Assembly: GCA_945865705.1 (NCBI GenBank)
Contig: CAMBEY010000113.1
Coordinates: forward strand, 1-8,763
Source: Candidatus Sulfopaludibacter sp. SbA3
GTDB lineage: Bacteria > Acidobacteriota > Terriglobia > 2-12-FULL-54-10
DNA: 8,763 nt
Direction: 5' to 3'
Shown: positions 5,666-8,763 of the stretch, one piece after another
Layout: each line of letters starts with the position of its first letter
Numbering within the stretch: position 1 is the first letter of the stretch
Notes under the pieces: generated by a model
The model's input: only the letters and a program-made list of their open reading frames with translations
Told to the model about the DNA's origin: nothing
The model's database searches: none
Translations under genes and position numbers: made by a program

Positions 5666-6724
5666 TCAAGGGCGATCAGTCGTAGCTCGTTCCAGGCGGA
5701 CCTGCCGACCGATCATATAGTAGCGTCTGGCGACACGCTGTCCCTGGCTATTTTCATGCTCAAAGTTAAACGATGGCGAAACACCTTCCGGACGCGTCTC
5801 CATGGAAACGTGAATTGGCATAAATCCTTTAAGGTTCCGCTCTCGGTACGAGGTTTCGTAGCGGGAGGCCGCAGGATTCCAAACCAAGACGCGGATCTCT
5901 TCGAAATCGTGCACCAAGCCTACAGACTTGGGCACCGTTGCCCACAGGTACCACGGGTGGATCTGATCGCCAACGTGCTCCTTGTAAATCTCGAACCAGG
6001 CGCGAATTCGCTGGCTCTCGCGATACCGCGCGACTTCCATCGGGGGAACCAACTCAATGAATGTTTCCAGCACCCAGCCCGTGCGGTTTTCCGATGCGCG
6101 TACCAGCAACCAATCCTCCGGGATGGGATTGGAGACGCCGCGCCGAATATCGTCGGCAGTGGGCTCGCGCGTAGCGACGTCATGGCGCAGAGCTTCAACC
6201 TTTTCATCCGCGGCGAGCTGATAGAAAACCTGCGTAGTCCGACCTGGCCTGAATCGCATGTTGGCTAGCCTGCGGACCAACGCCTTGCCCTGCAAGGGTA
6301 GTTCGCGGGAGTCCGCTGCCAATTTCTGAAATTGCTCGAAGACGGCGGCGGAAACCATCTGCCGCTGATGCATCCAGCCTTCGAGTGGCGGAGCTGCGTT
6401 GTTCGCGCCCCCTTCATTAGTATCGGCAGTCATGACACGAACGCGGTTCCAGCGATTGATCCGTTCGAGGATCTCCACGCGCTGTCCACTGCGAGTCTTC
6501 GCGATCACCTTGGACTCCGGTCCCAGTTGATCGAGCAACTCCCCCTGGGCTTCGCTGGTATAAGCGACTTCCTGGGATTGCAACATCAAATCGCTTTGAC
6601 ATGACTGCAGCACGATGAACAGGCTCGCCAATACCAACCTTGCTATCACACGCAACCTTACCGGACGAATATCTGCCGCGATGGAGCAACGATGGGGAGG
6701 AGGAAGCATAAAGTGAAGGGTCAT
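5666..6724 (-). CDS. SH3-like domain lipoprotein, unknown function
   Basis: The long frame encodes 352 residues. A hydrophobic stretch (residues 27-39) precedes LQSC (39-42), a lipobox-like site with an unusual Q, so the protein is probably a lipoprotein anchored through C42. Two SH3-like regions follow. Residues about 52-125 include KVIAKTRSGQRVEILERINRWNRVRV and EGWMHQRQMV. Residues about 147-225 include ANMRFRPGRTTQVFYQLAADEKVEAL and DWLLVRASENRTGWVLETFIEL. A C-terminal part (238-345) has HPWYLWATV and YETSYRERNLKGFMPIHV, which I associate with SH3-containing acidobacterial proteins. The start is uncertain. ATG 6724 has no clear SD, while GTG 6649 has TAAGG six bases upstream and would give the classic short signal MIARLVLASLFIVLQSC. 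It lies 42 nt after the kinase gene and before purD, so co-transcription is likely. Binding of cell wall is a guess from the SH3 fold. Confidence 0.82.
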   Translation of the reverse strand: MTLHFMLPPPHRCSIAADIRPVRLRVIARLVLASLFIVLQSCQSDLMLQSQEVAYTSEAQGELLDQLGPESKVIAKTRSGQRVEILERINRWNRVRVMTADTNEGGANNAAPPLEGWMHQRQMVSAAVFEQFQKLAADSRELPLQGKALVRRLANMRFRPGRTTQVFYQLAADEKVEALRHDVATREPTADDIRRGVSNPIPEDWLLVRASENRTGWVLETFIELVPPMEVARYRESQRIRAWFEIYKEHVGDQIHPWYLWATVPKSVGLVHDFEEIRVLVWNPAASRYETSYRERNLKGFMPIHVSMETRPEGVSPSFNFEHENSQGQRVARRYYMIGRQVRLERATTDRP

Positions 6725-6766
6725 TCGGATGCACTGCTTTTTTGAAAAGTTGGCTCCAATCGCCGC

Positions 6767-7882
6767 CTAGTCCCCAAATGAAATGTCCAATGCCCGCGCT
6801 GTACGAACCAGTTCGCTGTTTGGTTGGACAATTTTCAGTTCACCGACGGCGTCAGCAATGGGTGCGGACTTCACCGAATTGCAGTGCAGACAAACCATGT
6901 TGCCGAACTCACCGTGCGCGATGACCTCCACGGCCTCGGCGCCAAGCCGTGAGCTAAGCACACGGTCAAATGGAGTGGGCGAGCCGCCGCGCTGAATGTG
7001 TCCCAGCACGGTTACGCGCGTCTCACGCCCGGTCTCTTTCTCGATCAGCGAACCAATGGTGTTGGCGGCCTCGCCGCTGCGCGGGGTCAGGCGGTGTACC
7101 TTCAGGGATTCGCTAAGAGGCCGGCCATCAATCATGCGGCACCCTTCGGCGACAACGACGATGCTGAAGCGACGGCCAATCTCTTCGCGCTCACGAATCT
7201 TCCGGCAAATGGCCGCCAGCGAAAACGGAATCTCTGCCAGCAGAATAATGTGCGCGCCAGCGGCAATACCGGAATGGAGCGCGATCCAGCCGGCATCGCG
7301 GCCCATGACCTCTACCAGCATCACGCGGTGGTGGCTCTCCGCCGTGCTGTGCAGCTTGTCGATGGCTTCGGTGGCGGTGCGCACCGCGGTGTCAAAGCCA
7401 AAAGTAATTTCCGTCGACGACAGATCATTATCGATAGTCTTGGGAACCCCAACGACTGGAATCCCCCGGCGGTTCAACTCGAGGGCGATCTTCATCGTGC
7501 CGTCGCCACCGACTACGATCAATCCATCGAGCTTGAGCTTGTGGAAGTTTTCGATGATCTGTGGCGAAACATCCTTCTCCACGGTAATTCCGTTTTCCGT
7601 AATGGGATAAGCGAATGGATTGCCGCGGTTGGAGGTTCCCAGTATGGTGCCGCCCCGTGGAAGAATTCCGGAGATCTCTTTGCGAGTCAATTCACAGAGT
7701 TTGTTGGGGAAGATCAGGCCATCGAAGCCATCTTGAATTCCCAGAACACGCCAGCGGTGCTTGATTGTCGCGGACTTGACCACGGCCCGGATTACGGCGT
7801 TCAGTCCGGGGCAGTCACCGCCGCCTGTCAATATGCCGATGGACTTTGCGGGAGCCGATGAGGGCACGTCTTGGGCAGACAT
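6767..7882 (-). CDS. pfkA: 6-phosphofructokinase, group III type
   Basis: The 371-residue enzyme phosphorylates fructose 6-phosphate to the 1,6-bisphosphate in glycolysis. Motifs in order are GILTGGGDCPGLNAVIR (16-32), RGGTILGTSNRG (76-87), VVGGDGT (123-129), PKTIDND (147-153, with the catalytic Asp), MGRDAGW (193-199), AEGC (245-248) and GHIQRGGSPTPFDR (294-307), which fits the phosphofructokinase signature. The donor-site residues are G128 in GGDGT and K148 in PKTIDND. In the family, Asp at the first position marks pyrophosphate use and Gly at both marks classic ATP enzymes. The Gly/Lys mix is known from ATP-using group III enzymes, so ATP is the likelier donor, though not certain. ATG 7882 has AGGAG (7890-7894) seven bases upstream, and a TATAAT box lies farther up. 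It heads the run toward the lipoprotein and purD genes. Confidence 0.95.
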   Translation of the reverse strand: MSAQDVPSSAPAKSIGILTGGGDCPGLNAVIRAVVKSATIKHRWRVLGIQDGFDGLIFPNKLCELTRKEISGILPRGGTILGTSNRGNPFAYPITENGITVEKDVSPQIIENFHKLKLDGLIVVGGDGTMKIALELNRRGIPVVGVPKTIDNDLSSTEITFGFDTAVRTATEAIDKLHSTAESHHRVMLVEVMGRDAGWIALHSGIAAGAHIILLAEIPFSLAAICRKIREREEIGRRFSIVVVAEGCRMIDGRPLSESLKVHRLTPRSGEAANTIGSLIEKETGRETRVTVLGHIQRGGSPTPFDRVLSSRLGAEAVEVIAHGEFGNMVCLHCNSVKSAPIADAVGELKIVQPNSELVRTARALDISFGD

Positions 7883-7937
7883 CGCTGTTCTCCTGGCCGA
7901 TCATGATGAGGCGAACCTTGCTGAATATGGACTACCC

Positions 7938-7943
7938 ATTATA
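7938..7943 (-). promoter_or_regulatory. TATAAT -10 box upstream of the phosphofructokinase gene
   Basis: A perfect TATAAT on the minus strand predicts transcription starting near 7931, about 49 nt before the ATG at 7882. No good -35 hexamer is found at 16-18 nt spacing, so it may need an activator or be weak. It would serve the whole kinase-lipoprotein-purD run. Confidence 0.42.
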
Positions 7944-8051
7944 TGCGGAAAGCCATTGCAAAGTTGCGGGTGGATAGGAGGCAACGGGCTGCCCAAAGAC
8001 GATTTTTCGCCCGTGGAACATTAAAGCAGTAGCGAGGCATGGAACCTTGAA

Positions 8052-8092
8052 TCAAGTACTGAGCTTCAATACTGAACTACAAGTACTGAACT
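8052..8092. repeat. Short tandem repeat, three imperfect units
   Basis: Units TCAAGTACTGAGCT (8052-8065), TCAATACTGAACT (8066-8078) and ACAAGTACTGAACT (8079-8092) follow one another, and a partial ACAAC comes next. It lies just after the stop codon of the TIGR03437-type gene. No stem with a T-run is formed, so it is not an intrinsic terminator. Confidence 0.75.
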
Positions 8093-8102
8093 ACAACGCG
8101 GT

Positions 8103-8763
8103 CTAGGGCGCGACCGGAATGGTAATGTTTTGCGTGGGGTTGCTGGGCACTCCATTCTGCCGAAGCAGCAGCGGGACGGCATTGCCGGTTTGGATTCCTC
8201 CAGGAACCAAGACGTTTATTTGATAGAGTCCGACAAAGGTCGGAGCGAGACCATCGTATAGGACCCGGGCATCCGTGCCGCCAATGCTGACAGAGACTGG
8301 TACCGTGATATCGCTTCCTGTTTGCAGCGCGTCGCCGGTGCCGACTGGCGGAATGGTGTCTCCCAGCCCACCCGCGAATATCTGAATGATTCGACCCAAA
8401 CGCGCCGGGTTTGCCGCAGTGATTCGCCGGAACTGATCATCCAGCACTGCGGCGCCGGTTGCGTCGACGAATATGCCGGGTTGAGCCGCCGCGATCTGGT
8501 AGTTCTGCGGAGTGGTCAGGCGTCCTCCCGCGTTGACGACGATGGATACGGTGTCGCCAGGCCGCGACTCGAAAGGTACCTGTGCATTAATCTGGCCTGC
8601 GCTGACAAAATATAGCGGCGCCGGGACTCCGCCGATGAGCACCGAGGTTTGGGAAAGCTCTGTCTCCAGTGGGATGGTGGAGGCGGCCGCCGTCGTGGGT
8701 GCCAGGGTTGATCCGAACAATGAAACAATCCCTCCAGGCACCAGTGGGCGGCGTTGTGCGAAT
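8103..8763 (-). CDS. Secreted protein with TIGR03437-like C-terminal domain (5' end outside window)
   Basis: The window holds the last 219 codons of a longer gene. It ends at TAG 8103-8105, and the frame is open to the window edge. The part seen matches the TIGR03437 ('Soli_cterm') type: PGGIVSLFGSTLAP, LIGGVPAPLYFVSAGQINAQVPFE, QPGIF, NPARLGRIIQIFAGGLG, then IGGTDARVLYDGLAPTFVGLYQINVLVP. Two halves resemble each other, each carrying IGG..A..Y ... QIN..VP, which suggests an internal duplication of a beta module. In this lineage the domain usually closes large exported proteins with varied N-terminal parts, so the main function of this protein lies outside the window. The internal GTG at 8741 is not taken as the start, because the domain's opening residues (AQRRPLVPGG) continue upstream of it. 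Confidence 0.88.
   Translation of the reverse strand, partial: FAQRRPLVPGGIVSLFGSTLAPTTAAASTIPLETELSQTSVLIGGVPAPLYFVSAGQINAQVPFESRPGDTVSIVVNAGGRLTTPQNYQIAAAQPGIFVDATGAAVLDDQFRRITAANPARLGRIIQIFAGGLGDTIPPVGTGDALQTGSDITVPVSVSIGGTDARVLYDGLAPTFVGLYQINVLVPGGIQTGNAVPLLLRQNGVPSNPTQNITIPVAP

Noticed and set aside
6998..7861. A 287-codon plus-strand frame opposite the phosphofructokinase gene
   Set aside because: The minus frame carries every phosphofructokinase motif; the plus frame has no recognisable domain.
7984..8014. ACGGGC/GCCCGT inverted repeat as terminator of the TIGR03437-type gene
   Set aside because: Six-base arms with a 19-base loop and no T-run after the stem in the minus direction; too weak to call.

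Overview
The window looks like chromosomal DNA from an acidobacterium of the Bryobacterales/Solibacter type. Two secreted proteins carry lineage-typical modules. One is a TIGR03437-like ('Soli_cterm') C-terminal domain in the partial gene at 8103-8763. The other is the C-x(n)-LLFxxV ... TGIAIANTS ... GTCTL ... GYV..CNFQ.GHAFAF module in the gene at 1627-3225. Both recognitions are from memory of the families, not from a search. No phage, transposase, CRISPR, rRNA or tRNA signal was found.

Layout, left to right. (1) 1-795, minus strand: the N-terminal half of a TldD-type metalloprotease, cut by the window edge inside its HExxxH motif. (2) 796-1626: an 831-base gene-free region between divergent genes. 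It holds a good sigma70-type promoter (TTGCCA-N17-TATAAA, 1247-1275) and, after it, a leader of about 345 nt rich in small hairpins, direct repeats and a recurring TGAGCR hexamer. (3) 1627-3225, plus: a large secreted Thr/Ala/Val-rich beta-type protein followed by a near-perfect intrinsic terminator (3266-3303). (4) 3356-4144, plus: a secreted protein with a probable NTF2-like N-terminal part and a C-terminal DUF1573 domain. (5) 4146-4298: a long imperfect palindrome of the 'accgcagaggacgcagagg' dispersed-repeat type, filling the gap between convergent genes. (6) 4316-7882, minus: a likely transcription unit of a 6-phosphofructokinase, an SH3-like lipoprotein and purD, with gaps of 42 and 66 bases and a TATAAT box upstream of the kinase gene. 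(7) 8052-8092: a short tandem repeat. (8) 8103-8763, minus: the C-terminal part of a TIGR03437-type secreted protein, whose start is outside the window.

The minus-strand cluster pairs housekeeping sugar and purine metabolism genes (Pfk, PurD) with an envelope lipoprotein of unknown role. The plus-strand pair encodes two exported proteins of unknown function, each with its own ribosome binding site and separated by a strong terminator. The least explained part is the leader in front of the large secreted protein. Its repeats can pair in mutually exclusive ways, and two of its hairpins show the same TGAGCG hexaloop. That is the main candidate for an undescribed regulatory element.
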